Shown here piece after piece: positions 49,671-63,129 of a DNA stretch of 64,000 bases. The DNA lies in assembly GCA_043228905.1 (NCBI GenBank), contig JBHGNT010000016.1:3348001-3412000 (forward strand), given 5' to 3'. The notes under the pieces are model-generated. The model was not told the DNA's origin. It saw only the letters and a list, made by a program, of their open reading frames with translations, and made no database searches. The stretch is from Azolla caroliniana (Eukaryota; Polypodiophyta). The first letter of the stretch is position 1. Every line of letters begins with the position of its first letter. Both the position numbers and the translations under genes were made by a program.

Positions 49671-49816
49671 GCTGTTTGCGTCAGGCATTTCATCCCAAAA
49701 TATTGCGTTCCTCTGTGTGTTTTTCTGGCCTTCCGAAGTATTTAGTTTCTCTCGACTTTTCCGTCGATTTTCCTGCGTCGTCTCTGTCGCCCGCTTCACG
49801 CCGTCTCAAGCTTTCC

Positions 49817-52800
49817 ATGGATGCTCAGAACCACGGCGTCATCGCACACACGGAAGGCTCCTGTTATTCCCCTCCTCCTTTCAAGGACGGCCCCGTCCTC
49901 AACCTCATGAGCAAGCGCCTCCGCGCCTTGAAGAAGAAATACAACAAGATCCTTCAGATCGAAGAGAGCAAATCCCAGGGTAAGTCTATCAATAAAGAAC
50001 AAGAAGAGGTATTGAAGTCGAAGATCTCTGTGTCTGTGCTCATAGATGAATATGAAAAGCTTCGCCAACCTTTGGCTATGGCTGTAAAGGAAGAATTAGC
50101 AGAAAAAGAGCAGGAACTCATGGCTTATATGAATATGCATACAAAAATAGAAGATGAAAAAGAAGAGAATCAAAAAGAAGAAGAAGAAGAAGAAGAAGAA
50201 GAAGAAGAAATAAAAGAAGAAGAAGAAGTAAACGTTTGTGTTTTCATGGAGCAGAAAGATACAGCAAGAAAATTTGAAGAAGAAGAAGAGGGAGGAGAAT
50301 TAAAAGAAGATGTTTTTTTCATGGAAGACAAAGAAGTTGAAGAGAAGCAACAAGAAAAAGCAAGTTTTGTCTTCGAAATGAAAGATAAAATAAGGACAAC
50401 GGATTCATTAACTGCTAAGCATGAGAAAAACAAATTTGGTTATTCTCTTGATGGGCAAATGGATCAGATGAACGATACCATAGAAAGATTTGTATCAGAG
50501 ATCTTAACATGTATCTATTTCGCACAGTTATTTGATGTGCGATCACAAGCTGAAAAATCTCGTCTATTCTGGACAAAGATACATGAGAGGAGCTCTTGCC
50601 TTTCATATGATTTTGTAACAGAAGATACACTCAGCCCTCTAACAGAGGCAGATTTGGATGACCTCTCATTCTTTGGTTTGATGATCACTTCGAGGCCACC
50701 AAATGCAATGTTATCACACAAGGATGCTCTCCAACAATGTATTAGTCATGCTAAACTTTGGCTAAACTCTTCAGATTCCTTAATACAAGATGGTCTTGAC
50801 CTTTCGTGTATCCTTTTGATGCCTTCTTTTTATGTAAGAATTTTTTCCATAGCATGTATGCTGAGTGTAACTCGCAGTTTTATCTTCACGTATCCTTTTG
50901 ATAGATTCTGTTGATGTAAGAGTGTTGGCGTAGCATGTAGTTCACAATTTAAGCATGAGCATCTATGCTCAACACCTGTGCTTAATCATCTGGTTTTTGG
51001 AAGGAGCTGAGACTTGTGAATCCTTCTGAACAATGGATGTATATGTAGGTGATATTACAGGTTTTTAATTTACTGAAGATTCAGGAGATTGATAGGTTTG
51101 AAGGATATAAATAACATTTGCATGTATTACATATCTGCTGATTTTATTTAATGTTTTAGGATATAAGTAATATAATGTTTGATCCCATCCATGGTGGAAG
51201 AAAACTGTACATGGATAGTTCCTGTGCCTGGGTATAAATTTTGTGTACCGTTGGAGGTGTCATTTTGAATTTCTAAACTAGAGGATCAAAGAAAAAATTA
51301 TGCTAAAGTCTTTCATTTCGTGGAATGTATCATCTCTTGTACAGTTTGCTATATGATTGAAATGGATTTTTAAGTAACAATTGGTTTCCTCAATATCGGT
51401 ATAAATCACAGATTCCCATTTGAAGGAAAGACTGAACAGAATTTTGTCATCAGAATATTATACCATGACTCCAGAATTGCAGATAGTGAGCCAACAGACG
51501 GCGGCTACTGCTGCAATGCAGTATGGATCAAGGATTTTTATCCATGAAGCATCGAGTAACGATGGTGTTATGGAATTGAAAGATGCCATGCCATCGTTCT
51601 ATCAACAGGTATCCAAAGAAGCAACTCCATGATTGTATTACTTATGTGTGCTTGAATGTAAGTGTTAGAGGGGGCATAAATCCATGTCATGTACAATGTT
51701 GATAACTTGTAACTTATGAGGGGATATTTGCCAAATATGTGCTGATGATTAAAAGCTATCAAGATCAAAGTAATGAATATAATTTTTTATTTTCTTAATC
51801 TGCACTTTCCAGTTTTTTTATTTTAAATCAAAGATTGTGGAATTCTTATCAACTAGAATTACACAAGAATTAGTTCTTGGAAGAACATGCATACTTATAT
51901 GTGTCATGGCGGTGGTGATGATTTAGTGGTGGCGTTAAGAGGCCAATTAAGCAGGTATGGCCTATGGGACCTGGAAGATGCCAATTAAGCAGGCATGACT
52001 CATGGCTGGTCTTGTATCTCTTTTATCATGATTTTCGAGTGTCATGGGTACCTTGGTGAGGTTTAGGGGTCACTGCAAGTGGATGAATCCAGCTGGTATG
52101 GATAAGGATATATAATCTTGGAGTTGCTATGCTTTTTCCTTGGATGCTAGTCTGAGCACATGGCAGTCACTAGATATTGGATATGGTTGGATGGTTTGTC
52201 AGATCCACATTTCTAGGCTGTCTTGTAGCAAGGGGATCCTTTGGGTTTCTCACTATTCTCTCTTTCTTCGTTAATTAGGGCTTCTTCTCCCAAATCATGT
52301 AGTCAATGGGGGATTTTTGCTAAGATCATTGGCAATAGATTGCAAAAATACTTGCTTTCAATTATGCACAAGGCTCAATATAGTTTTAATAGCAGGGCAG
52401 AATATTTTGCATAATGTTCTAAAACTGTTGATGTATCTCCCCCTCTCCCTGTGAAAGTTGATCACTTTGAGATTCTTCTTAGTTTGCACTTTCATTTTCC
52501 AATCTTCATTTTCCACGTTTAGCCTCTGTAGGTATCCACAATGACTATCGTGTATAATGACCCACTGAAGGATGGATGGAAAAATGTCTGTATAGGTTAT
52601 CTTGAACAAGAGAACGAGTTTTGCAAACTCAATGGGAGGTGTTACATTCCTATATTAAGAGCTGGACTCACCTCTTGGGACATGCCATATATGATGGAGT
52701 CTTTGGTTGTTTGCTGTAATGCACCATATCTTAAGTGATCAAACTGAGAATGTGCTAAAGAAGAAGCATTACCATAAGAAAGGAAGATGGTAGTTTTGAA

Positions 52801-55644
52801 GTTGGACTCAGTTCTTGGGGCACATCATATATGATGGAATCTTTGGATGCATGCTGCAATACACCATAGCTCAAATGACCAATGCGAGCATGGCATAAAG
52901 AAGAATAAGTGTTACCAAAATAAAGTCAATGAGCAGATTTGAAGAGAGATTTTTAATGATTTCCTTGTGCCAAAGGTTTATTGGGTGCTATATTGGAAAT
53001 GGTGAGCTTGCCACTCTCAAAGACAGCCTGAGCAACTAGTCTGTTTAGAGCTGTGACAGACAGCAGGCTTACTGTTAAATCAGGAGTATAGGGAGCCTCG
53101 ACTGAATTGAATTTGGCATGACCAGAAGAATCAAAGACTGCATTGTGACCTCCACAAGATTTTGATGGGAGTCCCCTAGAGTGATGCTCTTGTCCCTGTA
53201 AAGTGTGAGGTGAACAACACATGCATGGGTGGTTAACAATCGGCAACGGTTCGAGAGTGTCAAAACCGAACCATTTAAATTTTTTGAAAAACCATGGTTT
53301 TGTGGTTCGGTTTCGGTTTTCAACTTAGGTCAAAATTCAAAATTTAAAATTTAAAATTTTTAATTGTTTAACGTTTTAATTTTTCAAAATTTTAAAGATT
53401 TTTCCTAAAATGTGAGAATTAGGCTTAAAACTGAAAAGGTTGTTTATAAAATATATTAAAAAAATATTTAAAAACTATCAAACCGTTTAAACTGTGGTTT
53501 CAAACCATTAAAACCGAACCAAACCGTTCACCTCCAAACCGAACTGAACCGAACGGTTTAAAAAACTTGAATCTGAACTGAACCATTTAAATGGTTAAGC
53601 CGTTAAGCCTTGGTTTTGCGGTTCAGTTCGGTTCAAACTGAACCGTTGCCGATTGTTATGGCTGGTGGCTCCATTGTTTCCAATCCAGTCATGATACTGA
53701 GGATATTGAGGAACCCAAGAGCAAAGAATATGATTGCCTCCATTGAGTAGCTGATGTGGCTGAATTGTTTGCCTTTTCTCTCATGGTACCAATTGGAGCT
53801 CTCTCTGGAATTCTAATATGAAGTAACAGTTTTTATGCAAATAATGGCTCCATATGCTTTCATAATAGACACATTTTGTAATTTTGTTTTTTGCTGCATA
53901 GGGTGAAGAGAGCACCATCTACAGTACTAGATCATTTAGCTGGCAGTTGAACTGACCCTTGATCTACTTGAACGGGAAGGAAGTATTCTCCCAACTAGAA
54001 AGCTCTAATAGAGGGGATGCTAGCAGACTTGAATTAGCTATGTACCTCACTGGAAGTTTAAATAATAGCATTAGAAACATGCATTCAGAACGATTTTGCT
54101 GTCCCCCAGTATAAGACTATTCCTTACTAGCCCAACAATTAAGGTTGGAATCAACAATGGAGTTCTGAACTCCTGTCCTGAATGCAAAATGCATGCGAAA
54201 GGAAGTTTGTAAACATGTCAGTGATGTGCTTTCAGTTCTAGAATGCTGTGTACATGGTCCTGAACTTCTTGGATGAGACAAATGGGTTCTTGACCATGAC
54301 ACTCAAAAGAGGTTTTAGGCAATATCAAATTGTCGTGCACGTTGGCCCTAACCATCTGAAACATGCCACCATCACCCTTGTCATCAATAGGTAAAGGCCA
54401 TTATCACCTGTCACCCATCTTCAATCAGGCAGAAGCTTCAGTCTATCTAAGCCCAGAAGCTTAAGTGCTTAGCTAACAAGACTCTTTGTACCTTACATTG
54501 AGTTTTATTTATTTATTTTGGTTTGTTCTCAAAGATAGGACAACATTTTAAGATGTAGTCTCACTTGGTCTCATATGCTATCTTGGCCTCTTAAAAGACA
54601 TTAATGTAACTTCTTTTGTTCTTCATTAGCTGTACTGAGCGTTCAAGTACTACAAAAAAAGTAATTATGATAAATGCTGATATTTTGTTAAGAGTACTGT
54701 GTACAATCATACATGCAAACAAGTGGCTCTGTTAAATAAAAAACTTGGGATATTTATAGGGATGCAAGGCAGCCTCAAGGTTTTTGTAGGGCCGATATAT
54801 GTTAGATATGCAGATTTTCGACTCATAGAGAGTATACTGAAGGTCTATAGAATCATATGCCCCAAAATTGTTGAGAAGAGCATTATGTGTCTGTCCTCTG
54901 TTGAATGCTAGAGGTTATTCTTTCTAGATTATTCAGTGCCCTCGCTAGCATGTTATCACAAGTATGATTGAGATGTTTAACATATGATCAAATGGCTTAT
55001 CAGAACACAACTGTAATGTGTTCTTTGGGCGTAGCAACAAGATGTTGGACCAGATCAACAGTTGCTTTACCATAATGAAAATCTCTATAGCGCTCAGCCT
55101 ATGCCAAATACTTTAGAAACATCTGGAACTGCAAATGAGGGAGGTCAAGTACTACAGGTATGGCTAGATGCTCTATGAGCACATCAATATACATAATTGA
55201 ACATCTCTTAAGTTTTCTTTTGTCTACCACTAGGATGTAACAAGTACTGGAAGTTATCCTTTACCTGAAACAGTAAGGCAGGAGGAAGTTACAAACTCTG
55301 AGGACAATGTTCTACAGCAAGAGGAATCACAAAAGTCGGAAAGCCAACAGCCTGATGAACACGTTCCCAATGTAAGTGTTGGTCCAAAAGGTTACCAAGT
55401 TTCCAAAGGTGATGGAAGAGGTTACAACTATGGGGCAAGTGGGAGAGGAAGAGGGAGAGGGTATCGGCATGGTGGGTATGGAAATGAGAGTGGACATGAT
55501 GGGTATAGAATTCAGGGTGGAGATCGACAATATCACGATCTAGGAGGATATCATCCCAGAAACTATTATGGAAGAGGGGGTCATGGTGGAAGGGATGGTA
55601 GTTCACTGTATAATGGTTATGAAAATAAACACCCCCCATCGTAA
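49817..55644 (+). CDS. Caprin-like RNA-binding protein, 4 exons
   Basis: Exons: 49817-50807, 51412-51608, 55035-55157 and 55234-55644; phases join, giving 573 residues. Domains: the coiled-coil HR1-like N-terminus (RLRALKKKYNKILQIEE, GKSINKEQEEVL, EYEKLRQPL), a Glu-rich linker from GAA repeats (about residues 115-175), a Caprin dimerisation-like region (LSPLTEADLDDLSFFGL, then SYSHLKERLNRILSSEYY across the exon 1-2 junction), and a Gly/Arg/Tyr C-terminus with GRGRGRGYRHGGYG. Animal Caprin-1 binds mRNA and G3BP in stress granules through such parts; a similar role is inferred. I chose ATG 49817 as the first Met of the conserved frame. The exon 1 donor is T|GTATCC; reading through would end 35 codons later. 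Intron 2 holds copia remains and a MITE. Confidence 0.88.
50182..50235 (+). repeat. Coding GAA microsatellite (poly-Glu)
   Basis: A run of GAA codons with a few AAA and ATA gives an acidic tract in the Caprin-like protein. The poly-Ser frame on the other strand is its shadow. Confidence 0.9.
52560..54370 (-). pseudogene. Copia gag-pol remnant in intron 2 of the Caprin-like gene
   Basis: The minus strand carries a protease-like DWIGNNGATSH (near 53680), then, beyond an inserted MITE, APYTPDLTVSLLSVTALNRLV (about 53030-53110), typical of the copia pre-integrase region. Further downstream, two diverged 140-bp tandem copies (about 52661 and 52801) share GGACTCA..TCTTGGG and ATATATGATGGA. No intact frame remains. 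Confidence 0.7.
53236..53656. mobile_element. GGTTCGG-rich MITE, copy 3
   Basis: The ends are ACAATCGGCAACGGTTCG and GAACCGTTGCCGATTGT, perfect inverted repeats over 17 bases, with TA at 53234-53235 and 53657-53658. The body is AACCGAACC-like with a TTTAAAATTT core. It splits a copia protease frame, so it is younger than that element. Confidence 0.9.
54510..54625 (+). repeat. LINE-type 3' tail fragment
   Basis: It reads GGTTTGTTCTCAAAGATAGG, TTTTAAGATGTAGTCTC, TTGGCCTCTTAAAAGACATT and matches the tails in GBA2 introns. Upstream, from about 54355, ATGCCACCATCACCCTTGTC resembles the matching part at 31860-31900. Confidence 0.65.
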
Positions 55645-58600
55645 TATTGTAGATTACATACACCCTCCGTGAAAGTTAGTCTGATAATGAAATGAAAGTT
55701 TTGGAGCAGTCTTCAGTGTTTCATGACTGTTCTAACTAGTTTCCACATTGAATGTATTTTTATGATGTATATAAAGATATCCTTCATCTAAAAAGGCAGG
55801 TTGGTTCCAAGTTTAAGTTGATTATATCATTTATTGTCATGTAATGTCAAAAGCATGTTTACCACCAGAAGGCTTGCATTCAAACGACCCAGGGTTTTCG
55901 GGTGAAAGAAACATCACTTTTTTCTGGTTGGTTGCTTATTAGAAAGGATAGCATCCAGAGGTAAAATAGCACACACTAGTTATTGTGTCTGATATTGGTG
56001 GAAGTTCGAAAAACGGAAAGTGTAAAAAAAGCGATTGAGTTTGTCTCAAGGCCATGGAAACAGTCTTGATTATTCCTTCAGGCTTCAATGAACTGCTATG
56101 AATGTTAAAGAATCATTTATTTTCCATAGCATCCAAAGATAAAAGGGCATATGCTAGTTCTACAAACTCACTAAAAGGGAGTCTAATTACTACTTTAGAT
56201 TAATATTGCTTGTTGATATGTTGTTTCCATTTGACATTCCAAAAGGGACAACAAAGTTCCATGCATTGAAATATATTGGTCATTTAGCCTACAAACTAGT
56301 GCTGAAAACATGATCTAAAAGTTTGTCTTAAGGTCATAGTAAAATCTCTGCGAAGATTTACTTCGGTTATTTTCTTGTTGCAACTCTTGTTGCTTTGATG
56401 TGTCTAGTTATAAACTATTTATCTTATCATGAAGTGTATGATCATTTAAATGATAGTAAGCTCATAAGGTTTCGTGTCAAAAGGACCTACCATATGGTAT
56501 TATGAACCCAAACATTTAATGTTTAGAATATGTTCAAGAACTATGCTCATGTTTAAAGCTTCTAGTGCATTTGTTAATATTTGGATAGGTAGAATCGTTC
56601 GAAACTTTTGGGTTTGTCCCAAATAGGATGTGCATGTGAATCTTGTCTTGGGAAGGTGGGCTAATTAGGCCAATGTATGGAAAAGGAGTGGATACCTCAT
56701 TGGAAAGTGCAAAACATCACTTGTTAAAACTCATAATGAGCAAAGCCTAATATATAGAATTTTGTAGATTTTTCTTCTCCTATTCACAATCTCTCATCTT
56801 CTTGTTACTCTAGTTTTTGCATTAGATATGATCCTACAAATTTGTATATGAATTATTGACTTCACTATACATAGAAAACATTGTCTTTCACAATTGTGGC
56901 CACCCTGACGGGTGAATAGGTTAGTTTTTAAGTAACTAGTAGCCAAAGAGTAATATGAACTCGTGTTTTGATGCATGATTCTAGAAGATGTTGCCAACAT
57001 GACCTTATAAAGACATATCTTGCAAACAAGAATCTAGAGGGTGTTTGCATACATACATACATATATATGTACAATGTCTATGTGCAAAGGTAGTGTAGAC
57101 ACAATTTGCTAAGTGATGTGATGAATGAACATCAAGCAAGTACCACAAGGTGTAATCAAAATTGGCTAAAGTTTCTAAGTGAAAAACAAACTTTTTTTTA
57201 TGTTGGGATTTGGTTAAAGTTATGGCATAATGTTGATGGAACTTGTATTAAACTACTTAGATATGTGGTCCTAATTTTGCCAGGTTTTTCGTCACTTAAT
57301 TTTATTCTCTCATCTCCCCATGTGTTCCTCTTGACTCTCACATCATGCCCATGGGTCACATTTAGGCCCCTTGCCTCTTCTAAAGTCTCTCATATGGTCA
57401 TTCTAGTCCAGTCTCAACTCTTGTGATTCCTTTTATCTTCCCCATCTTGCTTATCTTCTCCGTTATCATCTCTTCTACTCATCCTCTCCTTTTGTTGGTT
57501 CACACGTTCTTCTCTTCATCCTCTAGTCCCCTCATACAATGTTTTGGTCATCCCTTCATATGCCAACCACTTCCTCCACTCAACCTCTCCCATTTCATCA
57601 TGGCATTCATAAGTTATAACACTCAAAACAAAAATTTGAGAAAAAACATAATTGGCTAAAAGCATTCTTTGTTCAAGCCCAAAGCAATAATAAATGAATT
57701 TACACTAAAACCAAAAATTAGAAAACAAATAATCAACCACATAAACCAAGCCAATTTAAATGAGCTTGTATATAGAGCAATCACAACAACCAAGGAAGAT
57801 ATTGAGTTTGGGCATGTAAACGCATTCTAGTCATGAGCTGACGAAGCACAAAGTTGCGTTTGCTTTTGAGTGGACTATGAATTACTTTATGTTCACCTTA
57901 AACTTCCATGAGGTCATTGAGATTAAGCAAGACATCAACATGTCATGTCATTTGCAAAATTGCTGAGAAAAGCAAGAATAGAGATCCAAAAATTTCTTGA
58001 TAATTTTGTAAAGATATGTGAAGGAGTCACTCGTTAGTGAATTTCTTGAGGTTTGGATAGACCAATATTAGTAGTCGAGAGGACAAAGGAAGCATTAGAA
58101 CAATGTTGTCAACTTGTCCATGGTTGGAATATGTTGGTTCAATGGTATGGATGATCGGATCCAAAGGAAATGATGGATTATAGCCCAAATCATTGAATTA
58201 TTAAATCAACACTTTTGAAGAAATGAATATAAAAGCAAGTCATTGAGTCAAGAGTGAGCTGAAAAACTAATCAACACAACATCAATGAAGCATGTAGTTT
58301 GTTGTCCAAAATTGAATTATATTTTGATGATTGATATCTTACGAAGTTGGACATTCAAACATCTCTCCATGATAGAATACTTCGCTTAAAAAGAAGGTAC
58401 ATATTTAAAGGTAATCATTTTGGGGCTTTGTGCACTCAAAAGGATGTGTCCCACATGCATAGCAAGGAGTCAATAACTAGATTAACATTATCTACTTAGT
58501 GGATAAATGGTTTCATCAAGAATGGCTATGTAATATAAAGTAAACAATATAGAATACGAACAGATATTAAGAACAGAAGTAATTAGGATCTTGGAATCTC

Positions 58601-61600
58601 AAATTGTTAAAGCTATATAAGGATGTGCCACACATGCAAGTTGTGGTCAAGTAATAAACAAATAGCTATGATTAAGGTTCTCAACAAATCTATGGACAAT
58701 GTGAGTTGGTGGTTTATCTATATCGCAACGTTAATGATGTTCTTGCAAGTTTTTAATGAAATTATGCATCATATTAGCATTGCACATTCTTTGTTCTTCG
58801 TTGTTTCCATCTTTGAAGTCTAAATTAAAATCAATGGCATGCGTAGTTTAATGCACATGCATCATTTGGTTCAACTAAAACTTATAATATTTAAGTGGTT
58901 TGCTTGTCAATTATGAATGTCATTCCTACATGAATTGAATGTGCCAAACATGAACCCAACCTACATAATTTGAATTTGAAGGGAATTCATAGGAAGAAAT
59001 ACACATTATATTGATAGGAACAAATGTTAGGTGCGATGGGAGTTTTTTCGTAACTAATAAACCCTCCTATACGTTAAGTACCCTCAAATATAGATGTTTT
59101 TGAAATTTGAAATTTGATGCGTACTTTTTGGGGTACTTTTGATGGCATTTCAAGGTCTCCTTTCTTGGCTTGGTGCTATGCTAGTTTTTATGAATGCTAT
59201 TACCTCATTCTTTAGTTACATATTAAGATTAAATTCCAATACAACATACAAATATATTAAGATTAAATTTCATAAGATAAAAATATCCTCGCATTTTACC
59301 CTACATCTTCCATGGTTTGTACGTGATCATATAACTTTTCAAATTTTGGGATTTCACTAGACATATCTCCTCTTCATGTCCTTTCATATATGAACTACTC
59401 ATATCCGTTCATATCTTACTTATGACATTCCAATATGTGTGTATCTTCTCTATAGTCTTTTAAATAATTCACTGCTATACAAAATGTTCATCCAATAACC
59501 AAGTGGATTCACTAATCCTATCGATAATGGTAAATGTGTCATGCATTGTCTCTGCATAAGTTTATTTGGGCTACATAAGTTGTGACGTAATATGAAGTTT
59601 TGCTTTGAAGCTCTGGCATGATTGTCATTACATTCCTAATATTCAATGGAACAATGATGTTATTTTGTTTTCATAAACATGGATTCCTTAAGCAAACTAG
59701 CAAGATCGTAATTTCTATTTGGCATAGATGATTGAATGAGACAAAAATTGGCGATTGTTTTGAATGTAAAAATAGAGATGAAACTACCTTCCCAATAGAA
59801 ATGTTTAGATTTGTGAACACATGTGAGTACGGAAAGTTTTATTTGACTTCATGCAATGATGTATAAAGTTCTTGACAAGCACACGATGAATTTTTGGAGA
59901 TATTTTCTTGTTGATTGCCTTTCAAACATATATTGTTCATGACATGCTTGTGAGTTAGTCGACTTCACAATGGTAAGTTTAGAGGTTGGAAAACGCCCTA
60001 GCGAATGACATTTGAAAACATGCAAAAATCAAGGCAACTGAAGTTGTCTCTATGTGTGGCCATCACAAGCTTCACTGGTATGAAATTAGGTTTGAATCTA
60101 TTTTAAAACATTGTCATCTTTATAATCTTGTTCTTGCTACCCTCCCTCCCCCTTCCCCCTTCTTTTTCAATTGCAATGAAACCCATAGATGTTATGATGC
60201 CATGATGGCGAAGGATAAATTAATACTCTTATTAGTGCTTTTCCATAACACTGCTTGTCTTGCTAAGGTTGTAAGGTATTTGCAACTTCTTTGACAAGAA
60301 AGAATTAGAATCTTTTTAAAAACAAAAAGGTTGTTGCCTCTCTATCAAATTCTTATTCTTACCCACCCACCTAATATCTTTCTCTTTACCTACCTACCTT
60401 TCTATCTCTCTATCTATCTATTTTCCCACTTGTCCATCTTTTGACCGCGAGAGTACCTTCTTTTTTGCTGGCATTCCATTCTTCTCGCGTCTTTACTCCA
60501 TTCACAACAACTAAATCCCATCTATTTGTTTACTTTACCTCTACATGAATAGCTAATATTACTTGCCGCATGCATAAATAATTGGCATATCCCAATCATC
60601 TTGCAAAACACCTACTAGCTAATCAATACACACTTACATATTTGCAATTGGAATGCCCATTGTTGTCTTCAAATCTCTTATTAGTTTTAATGTTCATAAA
60701 ACCTACAATTTGATGGATGTGAACTTTGTGAAACCATCACCTTAAATCTTCATGGGAATGTGAGAAGAAGAGATATTCGCCCTAGTGTGCTTGTAAGAAA
60801 CTGAGGTGCACAAATTGGACATACAAGAAAACACATTTAGTATAGCACCGTTGTCAAGGCTTTAGAAACATTGTCCTATCCCAAGCCACATTACTTGGAT
60901 TACAAAGTGTAAAGTAATACATTTGAATACGATTTCTTTTTCGGATCGTGAATTTACACTAAAAAAACAAATTGAATGCTAAAAGAATGAACTAAAGCCT
61001 ATGAAAAGTAACCCGTCACTTGAGGAGCAGAGGGGGCATGAAATGTAGACCTAACACGTGGGTTTAATAGAAGGGATTCTTAAAATCCATACTTTACAGG
61101 TTATTTTACATGCACAATGTACCATTTAAACGGATAGTCACGTATTGAACAGAGAAATGGGTCTATTTTATTGTTGAAACTACAAACAACATGATTTTTA
61201 AATAGCTCTTGAATGCACATGATATAGATAGCATATGGACATTGAACATCCTACTCCCCCTAGAAGAAACCGTTGATTCATTAGAAAAGTAGCACCTCTT
61301 TTTTCATTTATTTTCACTCGGTATGATTTTCCATTTTAAAGAAAATATGTATGCAAGTATTGAAACCTTAGGACCTCAGTAAATATTATTTAAAACATAG
61401 AAAGAGAGTCGACAAATCTTCGCCAAAGAAACGTGTGCCTCATAGATTCATTTATTGCCAAGTTGAATGATTAAGCATATCGTGCACAACCTAGTCATCA
61501 TGGATCAAGGATATAAGATTAATCTTTAGGTGTCATAAGTCTAGGATTGTGATTGCATAAATATGTAAGATGACAAAATGACCCTACATAAGGACTCTAT

Positions 61601-62476
61601 ATGGTTCATGTGCCCTCAAAGTTTAAATGACTGCTACTGCCTTTTTCTTGATCTACCCAAATGATCATGATTAGTTCAAACGGTTAATAGTGACGCTAAA
61701 AAGAGCAATGTCTAAATACCTCCATCAAGCTATTTGTCTCTATTACCAATGTTAGATTTCAAAAGTGATCGAGTGTTATATAATTATGAAAAAATTGTTT
61801 TGGTTTTACTTAATTATCCAATTTTACAAAGAAATGGAAACACAACTTCCTTCTCAACCGAAAGTTAGACGTGACCTTTTGAGGTAGGTAGATTGAAGAG
61901 TTTTGGGGGTTTGAAAAATATTGGCAACCTTTTGTGTTAGGTAAATGTATAGGGTTAAGTATATTCATTAAAGGGCCCCTCCTTTCTGTAGATGAAAGGA
62001 CATAAAGTAAGGCGATTGTAGCAATAACTTAAAGCTCAACATAGAGTTTCTTATAAGTGGACTCTTTTTCCAAACATTTAATAATTTACAATACCACGGT
62101 CATGTCGGAACTCCAATTACAAGCACATGCCTAAGAGAATGTGATGTCATATCAAAGTTATTTTTTATAATGATTCCTATAACCTTTTTATATAAATTCA
62201 TTAACATTAGCCAAAGCATAATGGAGTACATGGTGTTGACTATCTTCAAGCAAAATATGCCTCTATGGTCTAGAAAGTGCCTTAGGTGCAAAATGGCAAA
62301 TTAGAGAATGATGCATAATGAAGATATGCAAGACATGTCTTGAAGATATGTTGTTTGTGAAAGAGACCTTTGGGAGTAACATACGTAAAGTTTAGACAAC
62401 TTATTACAAGGAAAATAATTTGTTTTCCTTCACACCAATGCTTTAACATAGAAGTGTGGTTGAATTTCCTACGGGG

Positions 62477-62517
<41 letters not shown>

Positions 62518-62519
62518 TA
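55645..62519. other. Gene-poor region, no gene recognised
   Basis: Both strands contain only short open frames without domains I recognise. 57840-58370 has stretches that could be a worn transposon ORF, but the family is not evident. Simple TCTA tracts lie at about 60405-60420. The bases up to roughly 55800 would be the 3' UTR of the Caprin-like gene. Confidence 0.5.
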
Positions 62520-62986
62520 ACAATCGGCAACGGTTCAGTTTGATTCGAGAGGGTCCAAACCGAACCGTTTAATTTTTTTGAAACCCAACCAAACCAAACC
62601 ACGAAACCGCTAAACATTTTTGAAACCATTAAACCGTAAAAACTGTGGTTTCGTGGTTCAGTTTCGGTTTTCAACATAGGTCAAATTTTTAATTTTTAAT
62701 TTTTTAAAATTTATAAAATTTCATTATTTAGAATTTTTAAAATTTTTAAGATGTTCCTAAAATGTGAGAATAAGGTGCAAAAATGAAAAAATTGTTTAAA
62801 AACAATTTTAAAAAAATTTTAAAAAATTTTAAAAATTTTAAAAAATAAAAACCATTAAACCCTTTAAACCGCGGTTTTTTACTATTGAAACCAAACCTGA
62901 ACTTGAACCCAACCAAACCGTTGAAATCGTTAAGCCGTTAAAGCGCGGTTTCATGGTTCGGTTCCGTTCAAACCATTGCCGATTGT
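62520..62986. mobile_element. GGTTCGG-rich MITE, copy 4
   Basis: The left end ACAATCGGCAACGGTTCAG mirrors CAAACCATTGCCGATTGT on the right. TA lies at 62518-62519 and 62987-62988. It inserted into a GA microsatellite that continues on both sides (GAGAGAG before, AGAGAGAG after). Minus-strand open frames across it are not conserved protein. Confidence 0.9.
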
Positions 62987-63129
62987 TAAGAGAGAGAGAG
63001 AGAGAGAAAGAGAGATCAATTTTGTTATCACCCCAAAGGTTCAAACAAGAATTGTGGAACCAAAATTGAACATTTTTACATAGTTTATGTGGAACCAAGT
63101 GATGATCCTTGATGTTCAAGAATTTTACT

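Noticed and set aside
49976-49990. Donor-like GGGTAAGTC within exon 1 of the Caprin-like gene
   Set aside because: The sequence downstream keeps the conserved GKSINKEQEEVL reading, so the site should not be used.
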